This document shows positions 46,622 to 55,627 of a DNA stretch of 64,000 bases, piece after piece. The first letter of the stretch is position 1. Every line of letters begins with the position of its first letter. The translations under genes and the position numbers were made by a program. Under the pieces are notes generated by a model. It ran no database searches. It saw nothing but the letters and a program-made list of their open reading frames with translations, and was not told where the DNA came from. The stretch lies in NCBI RefSeq assembly GCF_004798705.1, contig NZ_CP039290.1, positions 2,170,001-2,234,000 on the forward strand, read 5' to 3'. This DNA comes from Arthrobacter sp. PAMC25564 (GTDB lineage Bacteria; Actinomycetota; Actinomycetes; Actinomycetales; Micrococcaceae).

Positions 46622-47674
46622 TCAGTAGAAGTGCACCGTGTCGACGAGATGGGGGAGTTCGCCGCCGCCGAGGAAGGTGCGCAGGTTGGAGCAGAAGCGC
46701 TCGGAGATCAGGCGGTTTTCTGCAGCACTGAGGGCGGACGTGTGCGGGGAAACCATAACCTTCGGGTGGTTCCACAGCGGGCTGTCCTGGGGGAGCGGCT
46801 CCACGGCAAACACATCGAGGCACGCATACGAGACCTGGCCGTTCCCGAGCGCCTCCAGCAGGGCTTCCTCGTCCACAACGGTGCCGCGGCCCACGTTCAC
46901 AAAGACAGTTCCGGGCTTCATGGCCGCGAAAACTTCGCGGTTGAAGAGCCTCTCGGTGTACGGCGTGCCGGGAAGGGTGTTGACGACGGCTTCCGCCGTG
47001 GCCAGCAGGCCGACGAGGCCGTCGTTGTCCGCGACTTCCTCGATGCCGTCGATGGGTTCCACGGTCCTCTTGGTGCCGCTGACCGTCATGCCCAGCGCGC
47101 GGGCGATCCGTGCAGTCTCAAGCCCGATCTCGCCCAGCCCCGTGATGACCAGTCGCGAGCCGTTGACGAGGCGGGTCGGAGTGCGCAGTTCAGGCCACAC
47201 CCTGGCCGCCTGGTCCACGGCGAGCTCGGCGCTGCGCTTGAAGCCATTCAGGATACCAAGCGCCGCGAATTCCGCGAGCGGCAGGGCGTGCACGCCGGCC
47301 GAGGTTGTCACCTTGAACTTTGACAGTTCTTCCGTGTCCAGGCCGGAGGCCTTGACGGCTCCTCCGGCGCCGGCGGCCATGGCGTGGACCCACTGCAGAT
47401 GTGGGTTCTCCCGCGCAATCCGCGCGAGGCCGGCGGGGCTTTCGTTGGGGAACCCGTACAGGACCTGAGCCTTATTGAGCATGCCCCAGTAACGCTCTTC
47501 CTGCTCAGGCGTCCGGCGGAAGTCCGGATCTCCCGAGTGGTCTGCCGGAAAGCGTTCCGGCGGCAACAGCTCTGGCTCGTAGAGGACGGTAACGGAAGGA
47601 TCTACTGCGCGGATGCGCTCCACAAGCTCTGCTTCGAGCGGGACGGCGATCGCGACGGTGGTTTTAGACGTCAT
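46622..47674 (-). CDS. D-2-hydroxyacid dehydrogenase (NAD-dependent)
   Basis: A 350-residue D-isomer-specific dehydrogenase. The Rossmann motif is ITGLGEIGLETARIARALG (about 174-192). Catalytic Arg is in NVGRGTVVDEE, Glu in FAVEPLPQDSPLW and His in SPHTSALS. Relatives reduce hydroxypyruvate, glyoxylate or phenylpyruvate. It diverges from the next gene, with a shared promoter containing the TTGAACAG motif. The start chosen is ATG at 47674 (MTSKTTVA); ATGs at 47683 and 47686 are close, and no ribosome site is seen, so a leaderless message is possible. Confidence 0.88.
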   Translation of the reverse strand: MTSKTTVAIAVPLEAELVERIRAVDPSVTVLYEPELLPPERFPADHSGDPDFRRTPEQEERYWGMLNKAQVLYGFPNESPAGLARIARENPHLQWVHAMAAGAGGAVKASGLDTEELSKFKVTTSAGVHALPLAEFAALGILNGFKRSAELAVDQAARVWPELRTPTRLVNGSRLVITGLGEIGLETARIARALGMTVSGTKRTVEPIDGIEEVADNDGLVGLLATAEAVVNTLPGTPYTERLFNREVFAAMKPGTVFVNVGRGTVVDEEALLEALGNGQVSYACLDVFAVEPLPQDSPLWNHPKVMVSPHTSALSAAENRLISERFCSNLRTFLGGGELPHLVDTVHFY

Positions 47675-47704
47675 AGTGTTCATCATACTGAATGGAGGAT
47701 AGGA

Positions 47705-47723
47705 TATTGAACAGATTTTGAAG
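47705..47723. promoter_or_regulatory. Operator candidate in the divergent dehydrogenase promoter
   Basis: TTGAACAGATTTTGAA (47707-47722) matches the site before the iclR-type gene (44005-44020) at 13 of 16 positions. It lies between two divergent dehydrogenase genes and could control both. Confidence 0.5.
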
Positions 47724-47760
47724 ATTAACCGCTGAATCAACCACAAAGAAGTGAGGCAAC

Positions 47761-48690
47761 ATGGATACGGACCGGAAGGAAGCCGGTTTTGTGGGCCTGG
47801 GGTTTATGGGCTCGCCAATGGCAGCGAACCTCCTCAAGGCAGGATGGGCCGTCACCGCCTGGAACCGCTCACCGGCTGCACTTGACGGGCTCGAAGCCCT
47901 CGGCGGCGCACGGGTGGCCGAGGTGGAAGGTCTGCGCGACAAGCCGGTCATCATCTTCATGCTGCCCGATCTTTCCTACATCGAAGCCTCGGCCGCGGGA
48001 CTCCTGGCCAGCTGGTCCGCGAAGCCGCCGGCCGCCGGGACCGCCGTCGTCGTCATGAGCAGCGTCTCGCCGGCCGCGGTGAAGGATTTCGGGGCGCGGG
48101 TGACCCGGGCGAGCGGCGGAAACGCCGTCGTCGTCGATGCTCCCGTGAGCGGCGGCACCAAAGGTGCCGTGGAAGGGACCCTGGCCATCATGGCTGGGGC
48201 AAACGAAGAGGACTTCCAGCGGCTCCTGCCGCTTTTCAGCGCGATGGGCAGCACTGTGCGGCTCTTGGGGCCGCTGGGCTCGGGATCCCTCGCCAAGGCC
48301 TGCAACCAGCTCATCGTGGGAACCACGACGGCGGCACTCGCCGAAGCCGCGGAACTCGCCGAACGCTCGGGCATGGACGTCGCGGCCCTCTATGAGGTGC
48401 TCGCGGGCGGCCTGGCCGGCAGCAGGGTCCTGGACATCGTGGGGCCCCGGCTCGCCGCCAAGGACTACAAGCCCACAGGGCCGGCCAAATTCATGCACAA
48501 GGACCTGTCCTTTGTGCTCGAAAGCGCCGCCGCCGTAAACGCCGCCGTACCGATGGCGGACGCCGGCGTCGAACTCTATGCGGCACTGTTGCGCCAGGGA
48601 CTGGGGGACCGGGACCTCGCCGTCGTTCGGCAAACAATCTCCAATCTCAGCGGCATCGCCAGATGCAACAAAACAGCCAAGACCAATTGA
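47761..48690 (+). CDS. 3-hydroxyisobutyrate/tartronate semialdehyde-type dehydrogenase
   Basis: A 309-residue beta-hydroxyacid dehydrogenase. The nucleotide-binding motif is FVGLGFMGSPMAANLL (about 10-25). The substrate motif DAPVSGGTKGA (about 127-137) and the catalytic Lys in GSLAKACNQLIVG follow. Members include GarR (tartronate semialdehyde reductase), fitting hydroxypyruvate and sugar-acid degradation, but also others. The start ATG has GTGAGGC nearby. It is the first gene of a run with two further dehydrogenases. Confidence 0.88.
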   Translation: MDTDRKEAGFVGLGFMGSPMAANLLKAGWAVTAWNRSPAALDGLEALGGARVAEVEGLRDKPVIIFMLPDLSYIEASAAGLLASWSAKPPAAGTAVVVMSSVSPAAVKDFGARVTRASGGNAVVVDAPVSGGTKGAVEGTLAIMAGANEEDFQRLLPLFSAMGSTVRLLGPLGSGSLAKACNQLIVGTTTAALAEAAELAERSGMDVAALYEVLAGGLAGSRVLDIVGPRLAAKDYKPTGPAKFMHKDLSFVLESAAAVNAAVPMADAGVELYAALLRQGLGDRDLAVVRQTISNLSGIARCNKTAKTN

Positions 48691-48703
48691 GGAACAACGA
48701 ACC

Positions 48704-49474
48704 ATGAGTGCACTTTTTGACCTGACAGGCCGGACCGCGCTGGTCACCGGCTCCAGCCGCGGGATCGGCAATGCCCTGGCACGGGCCCTGGCTGACGCCG
48801 GCGCCACGGTGGTGCTCAACGGCATCAACCCCGAACGGCTCAAGGCCGCAGAAGCCGCTATGGCCGCGGACTACCCGCCCGGCCGGGTTCACAGCTGCGC
48901 CTTCGACGTAACGCGCGACTCCGAGGCGGCCCGCGGCGTGGCCTGGGTGGAAGAAAACGTGGGACCGCTCGAAATCCTGGTGAACAACGCCGGCATCCAG
49001 CACCGTGTGCCCATGCTGGAGCTGGATGTCGCCGACTGGGAACGGGTGATTTCCACGGACCTGACCAGCGCATTCCTCGTGGGGCGTGAGGCCGCGCGGC
49101 ACATGATCCCGCGCGGCCGCGGCAAAATCATCAACATCTGCTCCGTCCAGACGGACCTCGCCCGGCCCACGATCGCCCCCTACATAGCGGCGAAGGGCGG
49201 ACTCCGGAACCTGACCCGGGCCATGACGGCGGAGTGGGCCGGATCCGGCCTGCAGATCAACGGCATCGCGCCCGGCTACATCCACACCGAAATGACGCAG
49301 AACCTCGTGGACGATGAGGAATTCAACTCCTGGATCCTGGGCCGGACCCCGGCACACCGCTGGGGGACCGTGCAGGACCTGGCCGGCCCGGCTGTGTGGC
49401 TGGCGTCTGACGGTTCGAATTTCGTGAACGGCCAGACGATCTTCATCGACGGCGGAATGACGGTGGTGGTCTGA
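48704..49474 (+). CDS. SDR, gluconate 5-dehydrogenase-like
   Basis: A 256-residue short-chain dehydrogenase. The cofactor motif TGSSRGIGNALARAL (about 15-29), NNAG, and the catalytic Ser-Tyr-Lys in SVQT and YIAAKGG are present. It resembles gluconate 5-dehydrogenase (5-keto-D-gluconate reductase, IdnO). Its downstream neighbour resembles L-idonate 5-dehydrogenase, which makes 5-ketogluconate, its substrate. The start chosen is ATG at 48704; the frame is open further upstream into the preceding gene. Confidence 0.85.
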   Translation: MSALFDLTGRTALVTGSSRGIGNALARALADAGATVVLNGINPERLKAAEAAMAADYPPGRVHSCAFDVTRDSEAARGVAWVEENVGPLEILVNNAGIQHRVPMLELDVADWERVISTDLTSAFLVGREAARHMIPRGRGKIINICSVQTDLARPTIAPYIAAKGGLRNLTRAMTAEWAGSGLQINGIAPGYIHTEMTQNLVDDEEFNSWILGRTPAHRWGTVQDLAGPAVWLASDGSNFVNGQTIFIDGGMTVVV

Positions 49475-50541
49475 TGGGCGGCGTGAACGAACTTCCGGCC
49501 ACGGCGGCCGCGGTGGTGGCCCATGCCGCGGGCGATCTCCGGATCGAGGACATCCCTGTCTCCGTACCGGCGCCCGATGAAGCTGTCGTCGAAGTCGCCT
49601 TCGGCGGCATCTGCGGCTCGGACCTCCACTATTGGATGCACGGTGCTGCGGGTGAATCAGTCCTCAAGGCGCCCATGATCCTGGGCCACGAAATCGTGGG
49701 AACCGTGCTCCGGGCGGCCGAGGATGGCACAGGGCCCGCGGCCGGCACGGCTGTCGCCGTGCATCCCGCCACGCCGCGTCCGGGCGCCGCCCGGTACCCC
49801 GAAGACCGTCCGAACCTTTCCCCGGGCTGCACCTACCTGGGCAGTGCCGCACGTTTCCCGCACACAGACGGGGCCTTCAGCCGGTACGCCACCCTTCCTG
49901 CCCGGATGCTCCGTCCGTTGCCCGCAGGCCTGGAGCTAAGGACCGCCGCCCTGGTGGAACCGGCCAGCGTGGCCTGGCACGCCGTCTCGCGTGCCGGCGA
50001 CGTGGTCGGAAAGACGGCCCTGGTGATCGGCAGCGGCCCCATCGGAGCCTTGGCCGTGGCTGTCCTCAAACGCGCCGGTGCGCAGCGGATCGTGGCCGTG
50101 GACATGCACGCCAGGCCGCTGGAAACAGCCCGCGCCGTGGGCGCGGACGAGGTCCTCAAGGGCGACGACGCCGAGGCCATCGCGGCGGTGGAAGCGGACG
50201 TTGTCATCGAGTCCTCGGGCAGCCATCACGGCCTGGCCTCGGCGATCAAGGGTGCCGTCCGCGGCGGCAAGGTCGTGATGGTGGGGCTCCTGCCCTCCGG
50301 CCCGCAGCCCGTCCCAATCTCCTTGGCGATCACCCGCGAGCTGGAGCTGCTGGGCTCCTTCCGCTTCAATGACGAAATTGATGAGGTGATTGGCGCACTC
50401 GCGGACGGATCACTGTTCGTGGACCCGGTGGTCACCCACACCTTCACGCTGGACGATGGACTGGAGGCTTTCGAAGTTGCCAAAAACTCAGCTGTTTCCG
50501 GAAAGGTGCTCCTGGACTTCAGGCCGGCCCCGGAGGAGTGA
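49474..50541 (+). CDS. L-idonate 5-dehydrogenase-like zinc alcohol dehydrogenase
   Basis: A 355-residue medium-chain dehydrogenase. Catalytic zinc ligands are Cys in GGICGSDLHYW (about 48) and His/Glu in GHEIVGTV (about 70). The nucleotide motif is VIGSGPIGALAVAV. The order and sequence resemble IdnD, which oxidises L-idonate to 5-ketogluconate. The structural-zinc lobe is unusual: where IdnD has four Cys, this protein has TPRPGAARYPEDRPNLSPGC, with only one Cys left. The ATG shares its A with the SDR stop. Confidence 0.82.
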   Translation: MGGVNELPATAAAVVAHAAGDLRIEDIPVSVPAPDEAVVEVAFGGICGSDLHYWMHGAAGESVLKAPMILGHEIVGTVLRAAEDGTGPAAGTAVAVHPATPRPGAARYPEDRPNLSPGCTYLGSAARFPHTDGAFSRYATLPARMLRPLPAGLELRTAALVEPASVAWHAVSRAGDVVGKTALVIGSGPIGALAVAVLKRAGAQRIVAVDMHARPLETARAVGADEVLKGDDAEAIAAVEADVVIESSGSHHGLASAIKGAVRGGKVVMVGLLPSGPQPVPISLAITRELELLGSFRFNDEIDEVIGALADGSLFVDPVVTHTFTLDDGLEAFEVAKNSAVSGKVLLDFRPAPEE

Positions 50542-50563
50542 GCCCCGCCGCCAGGATGTAGGG

Positions 50564-51292
50564 TCAGCGGCGCTGCACCGGGACGAACACCCTGGGCTGG
50601 CCCTTCCACGTCGGCTCCAGCTCCGAAATGGAACCGCGCATGATCTGGTTCGAGACCTCCCGGGCCTTGACGGCGTTTCCGGCGGCAATCGCTTCCGCCA
50701 GGTCCACGTGCCACTGCAGTGCAGCCGTCCGGGGGTGGTCCGGCATCAGGCCGTGGACGGTGCGTCCGGTCAGGGTTTCGGCAACCTGGCCCACCATGTT
50801 GGCGAACATCTCATTGCCGGAGCCGGTCAGCAGCAGGGAATGGAAGAGGATGTCCAGCTCCAGGAACCGTGCCACGTCACCGGCCTGGCCGGCGTCGCGC
50901 ATGGCGTGGGAAACCTCCACCAGCTCACGCCGGAGTTCTTCGGGGGCGTTGACGGCCGCCAGCTCAGCCGCCACGGGTTCGACGGCGGTGCGCAGCTCGG
51001 CGAGGGAGCGCAGTTGCGCACCGCGGCCTTCGCCGGACAGGCGCCAGCGGATCACCTGGGGATCGAAGGGGTTCCAGCGGTTCGCCGGCAGGACACGGAT
51101 GCCGACGCGCTTGATGGTTTCGACAAGGCCCAGGGACTGCAGGACGCGGACGGCCTCCCGGACCACGGAGCGGGAGACCTTCAGCTCGGCTTCGAGCTGC
51201 TCGGCCAGCATGACGTGGCCGGTGGGCAGGTCGCCCGCGACGATGCGGGTTCCGAGGTTCTCAACGGCACGATGGTGGAGGCTGGTTGACAT
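50564..51292 (-). CDS. FadR-type GntR-family regulator
   Basis: A 242-residue GntR protein with an FCD domain. The winged helix (about 5-70) includes LAEQLEAELKVSRSVVREAV. The helical FCD domain carries metal-ligand-like Asp and His in LELDILFHSLLL and His in QWHVDLAE. It converges with the dehydrogenase run and diverges from gnd, so gluconate or idonate control is a fair guess. The start is uncertain: ATG at 51292 is chosen, ATG at 51304 is possible, and no ribosome site is clear. Confidence 0.85.
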   Translation of the reverse strand: MSTSLHHRAVENLGTRIVAGDLPTGHVMLAEQLEAELKVSRSVVREAVRVLQSLGLVETIKRVGIRVLPANRWNPFDPQVIRWRLSGEGRGAQLRSLAELRTAVEPVAAELAAVNAPEELRRELVEVSHAMRDAGQAGDVARFLELDILFHSLLLTGSGNEMFANMVGQVAETLTGRTVHGLMPDHPRTAALQWHVDLAEAIAAGNAVKAREVSNQIMRGSISELEPTWKGQPRVFVPVQRR

Positions 51293-51390
51293 AGTCGTAA
51301 GCATAGTGCTGTGCACGGGGACACAGCGGCCATTCCAGCCCCGGACCGGCAGGGAGGGCGCCCGGAAACATAGACTGGTCCGGACGGCGC

Positions 51391-51435
51391 GTATTCCGGA
51401 ACGTGGGCGCTACTTTCCCGTAGCCGGCGGAATAC
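51391..51435. promoter_or_regulatory. Inverted repeat between the gntR-type gene and gnd
   Basis: GTATTCCG (51391-51398) and CGGAATAC (51428-51435) are perfect 8-bp arms centred 37 bases apart in the divergent promoter. The spacing fits a looped pair of half-sites or two operators. TTGACA occurs nearby at 51446-51451, but no matching -10 is seen. Confidence 0.35.
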
Positions 51436-51530
51436 ATATGGTTTATTGACAGCCACTGATCCCAAGAACCGTGTCCCGCAGCAACCGCGGGACGAACTGC
51501 ACTCGTTGCACAGAATGAATTGGAGTTTTG

Positions 51531-52967
51531 ATGTCAGCACATATCGGTGTCACCGGCCTTGCGGTGATGGGGGCCAACCTTGCCCGTAACCTGGCCCGGA
51601 ACGGCTTCACCGTTGCCCTGCACAACCGGTCCGTGGAGAAGACGGACGCGCTCCTGCAAAAGCACGGTGCGGACGGCGACTTCATCCGCACGGAGACGCT
51701 CCAGGAACTCGTTGATTCGCTGGAAAAGCCCCGCCGCGTCCTGATCATGGTCAAGGCCGGCAAGCCGGTGGACTCCGTGATCGAGCAGCTCGAACCGCTG
51801 CTGGAGGCCGGCGACATCATCATTGACGCGGGCAACTCCCACTATGAGGACACCCGCCGCCGCGAAGCCGCCCTCGCGAAGAAGGACCTGCACTTCGTCG
51901 GGATCGGCGTCTCCGGCGGCGAGGAGGGCGCCCTGAACGGGCCCTCCATCATGCCCGGCGGCTCGAGGGAGTCCTACGACGCGCTGGGCCCGCTGCTGGA
52001 AAAGATCGCCGCCCATGTGGACGGCAAGCCGTGCTGCGCCTGGATCGGCACCGACGGCGCCGGCCACTTCGTGAAGATGGTCCACAACGGGATCGAATAC
52101 GCGGACATGCAGGTCATCGGGGAAGCCTTCGACCTGCTGCGCTCCGGTGCCGGGATCGAACCGGCCGAACAGGCCAGGATCTTCACGGAGTGGAACAAGG
52201 GCGATCTGGCCTCCTTCCTGATCGAGATCTCCGCGGAGGTCCTGGGCCACGTCGACGCCAGGACCGGCAGGCCGTTCGTGGACGTCGTGGTGGATGCGGC
52301 CGGCCAGAAGGGCACCGGCCGCTGGACGGTCATCTCCGCGCTCGAGCTCGGCTCCCCGGTCTCGGGCATCGCCGAATCCGTCTTCGCCCGGGCCCTGTCC
52401 TCCCAGGCCGAGCAGCGCGCCCTGGCCCAGGACCTGCTCGCCGGCGGGGAGGCCGCCGTCGAGGTCCCGGAAGGCTTCGTCGAGGACGTCCGCCAGGCAC
52501 TGTACGCGTCCAAGCTGGTCTCCTACGCGCAGGGCCTGGACATGCTGGGCTCCGCGGCCAAGGAATACGGCTGGGACCTGAAGCTGGACGAGATCGCCTC
52601 GCTGTGGCGTGGCGGCTGCATCATCCGCGCCGAACTGCTCAAGGAGATCACCAAGGCCTACGCCGCGGACCAGAAACCGGCGAACCTGCTCTTCGCCCCG
52701 GCCTTCACCAAGGCCATCGCCGAGGTCCTCCCGGCCTGGCGCCGGGTCGTCTCCACGGCGGTCCAGCTCGGCATCCCGGTGCCGGTGTTCTCCTCCTCGC
52801 TGGCCTACTACGACGGCCTGCGCCGCAAGCGCCTGCCGGCCGCCGTCATCCAGGGCCAGCGCGACCTCTTCGGCGCCCACACCTACGGCCGCGTCGACGC
52901 CGAGGGCACCTTCCACACCCTCTGGGGCGAGGACAAGTCCGAAATCGAGGCCGTCGACACACACTAG
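51531..52967 (+). CDS. gnd: 6-phosphogluconate dehydrogenase (decarboxylating)
   Basis: A 478-residue Gnd. It oxidises and decarboxylates 6-phosphogluconate to ribulose-5-phosphate. The cofactor motif GLAVMGANLARNLARNG (about 8-24) is followed by the substrate motifs GVSGGEEGALNGPSIMPGG (about 125-143) and the catalytic Lys in HFVKMVHNGIEY. The length is that of the NADP-dependent long form. The start chosen is ATG at 51531 after TTGGAG. It completes the oxidative pentose phosphate route with zwf and follows a GntR-type gene. Confidence 0.95.
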   Translation: MSAHIGVTGLAVMGANLARNLARNGFTVALHNRSVEKTDALLQKHGADGDFIRTETLQELVDSLEKPRRVLIMVKAGKPVDSVIEQLEPLLEAGDIIIDAGNSHYEDTRRREAALAKKDLHFVGIGVSGGEEGALNGPSIMPGGSRESYDALGPLLEKIAAHVDGKPCCAWIGTDGAGHFVKMVHNGIEYADMQVIGEAFDLLRSGAGIEPAEQARIFTEWNKGDLASFLIEISAEVLGHVDARTGRPFVDVVVDAAGQKGTGRWTVISALELGSPVSGIAESVFARALSSQAEQRALAQDLLAGGEAAVEVPEGFVEDVRQALYASKLVSYAQGLDMLGSAAKEYGWDLKLDEIASLWRGGCIIRAELLKEITKAYAADQKPANLLFAPAFTKAIAEVLPAWRRVVSTAVQLGIPVPVFSSSLAYYDGLRRKRLPAAVIQGQRDLFGAHTYGRVDAEGTFHTLWGEDKSEIEAVDTH

Positions 52968-53030
52968 GCTCAAGCGGGCCTGAAAACCCGGGGCTGACGC
53001 CAGGGGGCGGGAGGCCACCGCAGCCACCGT

Positions 53031-53074
53031 GAACGGCCGGCGCTTTCCGGATACTCTGGGGGCGCCGGCCGTTC
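53031..53074. terminator. Hairpin after gnd
   Basis: A perfect 13-bp stem (53031-53043 with 53062-53074) with an 18-base loop lies 64 bases after the gnd stop. There is no U-tract. Confidence 0.5.
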
Positions 53075-53140
53075 GTGTTCCGTAGCAGATGCGCCGGGCG
53101 AGCAGCATCCGAGCAGCCCCCAGAGTTCAGGAGTCCGGAA

Positions 53141-53974
53141 GTGCCCCAGCCAGTAGCGTTTGTCACCGGTGCGTCGACCGGTATCGGTTTTGAAACGGCG
53201 AAGAAGCTCGCGGCGCACGGTTTCACCGTGTACGCCGGGGCCCGCCGGGTGGAGAAGATGGAGCCGCTGAAGGCCCACGGTGTGACGGTCCTGTCGCTGG
53301 ATGTGACGGACGAGGAGTCCATGAGCGCCGCCGTCGGCGAAGTGCTCGCCGCGCACGGCCGGATCGACGTCCTCGTCAACAACGCCGGTTACGGGTCCTA
53401 CGGTTCGCTGGAGGAGGTGGACCTCGCCGAAGGCCGGCGCCAGTTCGACGTCAACATCTTCGGCCTGGCCCGGATGACGCAGCTGGTGCTCCCCGCGATG
53501 CGGGCCGCGGGCCGGGGGAGGATCATCAATGTGTCCTCCATCGGCGGGAAGATGTACGAGCCGCTGGGCGCCTGGTACCACGCCACCAAGTTCGCCGTGG
53601 AAGGCCTGAGTGACTCCCTGCGGATAGAGCTCAAGCCGCACGGCATCGACGTCGCGATCATTGAACCGGCGGGTACCCAGACGGAATGGGGCGCGATCTC
53701 CGGCGAGAGCCTGCTGGCCACGTCCGGCCACGGCCCCTACATGGATCAGGCGAAGATCGTGGCGGCGGCGCTGGCGTCCACCGACGGTTCCGCGATGTCC
53801 ACCCATCCGGACGTGATTGCGGACGCGATCGTGCACGCCGCGACGTCCCCGCGCCCGAAGACCCGCTATCCGGTGGGCAAGGGGGCGCGGGCCATCCTGC
53901 TGCTGCGCCGCCTGCTGCCGGACCGGGTGTTCGATGTCGTGATCTGGAACATTTACAAGCGGTTCCCGGCCTAG
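53141..53974 (+). CDS. Short-chain dehydrogenase/oxidoreductase
   Basis: A 277-residue SDR. The cofactor motif TGASTGIGFETAKKL (about 8-22), NNAGYGSYG (about 80), and the Ser-Tyr-Lys catalytic set in VSSIGGK and YHATKFAVEG are present. The C-terminus has a hydrophobic, basic extension (AILLLRRLLPDRVFD) that may touch a membrane. The substrate is not assigned. The start chosen is GTG at 53141, with AGGAG upstream; the longer frame is unconserved. Confidence 0.85.
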   Translation: MPQPVAFVTGASTGIGFETAKKLAAHGFTVYAGARRVEKMEPLKAHGVTVLSLDVTDEESMSAAVGEVLAAHGRIDVLVNNAGYGSYGSLEEVDLAEGRRQFDVNIFGLARMTQLVLPAMRAAGRGRIINVSSIGGKMYEPLGAWYHATKFAVEGLSDSLRIELKPHGIDVAIIEPAGTQTEWGAISGESLLATSGHGPYMDQAKIVAAALASTDGSAMSTHPDVIADAIVHAATSPRPKTRYPVGKGARAILLLRRLLPDRVFDVVIWNIYKRFPA

Positions 53975-53998
53975 CATCCCCCGGCGGGGCCGTGGGGG

Positions 53999-54583
53999 CT
54001 AGATGCGGTATTCGATCAGGTATTCGGCCGGGTCGACGGCGGGTTTGGTCTCGCGCTGCGCGTCCCGGTGGCGCCAGGTGGCCGGCACGCCGGTAAGGAT
54101 CGATTCGGCCGGGGCGTCCTTGACCACGACGGCGTTGGCGCCCACGGCGCTGTCCCGGCCGATGGTGATGGGGCCCAGGATCTTGGCCCCGGCGCCGATC
54201 ACTACGCGGTCCTCGATGGTGGGGTGCCGCTTGACCTTCGCCAGGGATCGCCCGCCGAGGGTGACGCCGTGATAGATCATGACGTCCTCGCCGATTTCGG
54301 CCGTCTCGCCGATGACCACGCCCATGCCATGGTCGATGAAGAAACGCCGGCCGATCGTCGCACCGGGGTGGATCTCGATCCCGGTAAGGAACCGGGCGAG
54401 CTGGGAAATCAGCCGCGCCGGGAACCGCAGGGCAGGGTTCTGCCACAGCCTGTGCGTCAGGCGGTGGAACCAGATCGCATGCAGGCCGGAGTAGGCAAAG
54501 AAGTTCTCAAAAGAACCCCGAGCCGCCGGGTCATGCGACCGGGCGGCATCGAGGTCTTCTTTAAGTCTTGCGAAAAAGCTCAC
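53999..54583 (-). CDS. cysE: Serine O-acetyltransferase CysE
   Basis: A 194-residue CysE of the short actinobacterial type. It makes O-acetylserine from serine and acetyl-CoA. Left-handed beta-helix repeats fill the C-terminal part; the active site is in [17 protein letters not shown] (about 88-104) and YHGVTLGG. The N-terminal helical domain is reduced compared with E. coli CysE. The start chosen is GTG at 54583, with AGAAAGG five bases upstream. It lies 40 bases after cysK in the same direction, so the pair probably forms an operon. Confidence 0.94.
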   Translation of the reverse strand: MSFFARLKEDLDAARSHDPAARGSFENFFAYSGLHAIWFHRLTHRLWQNPALRFPARLISQLARFLTGIEIHPGATIGRRFFIDHGMGVVIGETAEIGEDVMIYHGVTLGGRSLAKVKRHPTIEDRVVIGAGAKILGPITIGRDSAVGANAVVVKDAPAESILTGVPATWRHRDAQRETKPAVDPAEYLIEYRI

Positions 54584-54623
54584 AAAGACCTTTCTACAGG
54601 AATCGTGGGACAGCGGGCTGGAC

Positions 54624-55559
54624 TCAGCCGCGGATATCGTCGTACAGCACGGTGGAGATGTAGCGCTCACCGAAGTCGCAGACAACAGCAACAATGAGTT
54701 TACCGGCGTTCTCCGGGCGCTTGGCCAGTTCAAGGGCCGCCCAGACGATCGCGCCGGAGGAAATGCCGCCCAGGATGCCTTCCTTGACGCCGAGGTCACG
54801 GGCGACGCGGACAGAATCTTCCAGGGTGGCGTCCAGGACCTCGTCGTAGACGTTGGTGTCCAGGATTTCCGGGATGAAGTTGGCGCCGAGGCCCTGGATC
54901 TTGTGCGGGCCGGCGGGGCCGCCGCTGAGGAGGGCGGAGTCCTTCGGCTCTACGGCCACGATCTGCACGCCGGGCTTGCGCTCCTTGAGGACCTGTCCGA
55001 CGCCGGTCACGGTTCCGCCGGTGCCGACGCCGGCCACGAAGATGTCCACCTTGCCGTCGGTATCGGTCCAGATTTCCTCCGCGGTCGTCCTGCGGTGGAC
55101 CTCGGGGTTGGCTTCGTTGGCGAACTGCTGGGCCCAGATCGAGTTCTCCGTGCTGGCGACGATCGCCTGGGCCTTCTCGACGGCGCCGCGCATGCCCTCG
55201 GAACCCGGGGTCAGCACGATTTCGGCACCGTAGGCACGGAGCATGACACGGCGTTCCGTGGACATGGTTTCCGGCATGGTCAGGATGACTTTGTAACCGC
55301 GTGCCGCCCCGACCATGGCAAGGGCGATGCCGGTGTTGCCGGAGGTGCCTTCGACGATGGTTCCGCCGGGCTTGAGGGCACCGGACTTCTCGGCAGCATC
55401 AACAATGGCGACGCCGATGCGGTCCTTGACGCTGTTGGCCGGGTTGTAGAACTCCAGCTTGACGGCCACCGTAGCGTCGAGCCCCTCGGTGAGCCGGTTG
55501 AGCCGAACCAGCGGAGTGCCGCCAACCAGCTGGGTAACATCGTCATAGATCCGTGCCAT
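54624..55559 (-). CDS. cysK: Cysteine synthase A
   Basis: A 311-residue O-acetylserine sulfhydrylase. It makes cysteine from O-acetylserine and sulfide. The pyridoxal phosphate Lys is in NSVKDRIG (about 42). The phosphate-binding loop [10 protein letters not shown] (about 177-186), the substrate loop EGTSGNTG and GGISSGA near the C-terminus are complete. cysE follows and can form the cysteine synthase complex with it. The start ATG has GATAGGC upstream. Confidence 0.96.
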   Translation of the reverse strand: MARIYDDVTQLVGGTPLVRLNRLTEGLDATVAVKLEFYNPANSVKDRIGVAIVDAAEKSGALKPGGTIVEGTSGNTGIALAMVGAARGYKVILTMPETMSTERRVMLRAYGAEIVLTPGSEGMRGAVEKAQAIVASTENSIWAQQFANEANPEVHRRTTAEEIWTDTDGKVDIFVAGVGTGGTVTGVGQVLKERKPGVQIVAVEPKDSALLSGGPAGPHKIQGLGANFIPEILDTNVYDEVLDATLEDSVRVARDLGVKEGILGGISSGAIVWAALELAKRPENAGKLIVAVVCDFGERYISTVLYDDIRG

Positions 55560-55627
55560 GTGGATATGTGCCTATCTCTGAAGAGGGGATTGCTGAGGTC
55601 AGCGTAACGAGCGCGCGCGGACCCTAG

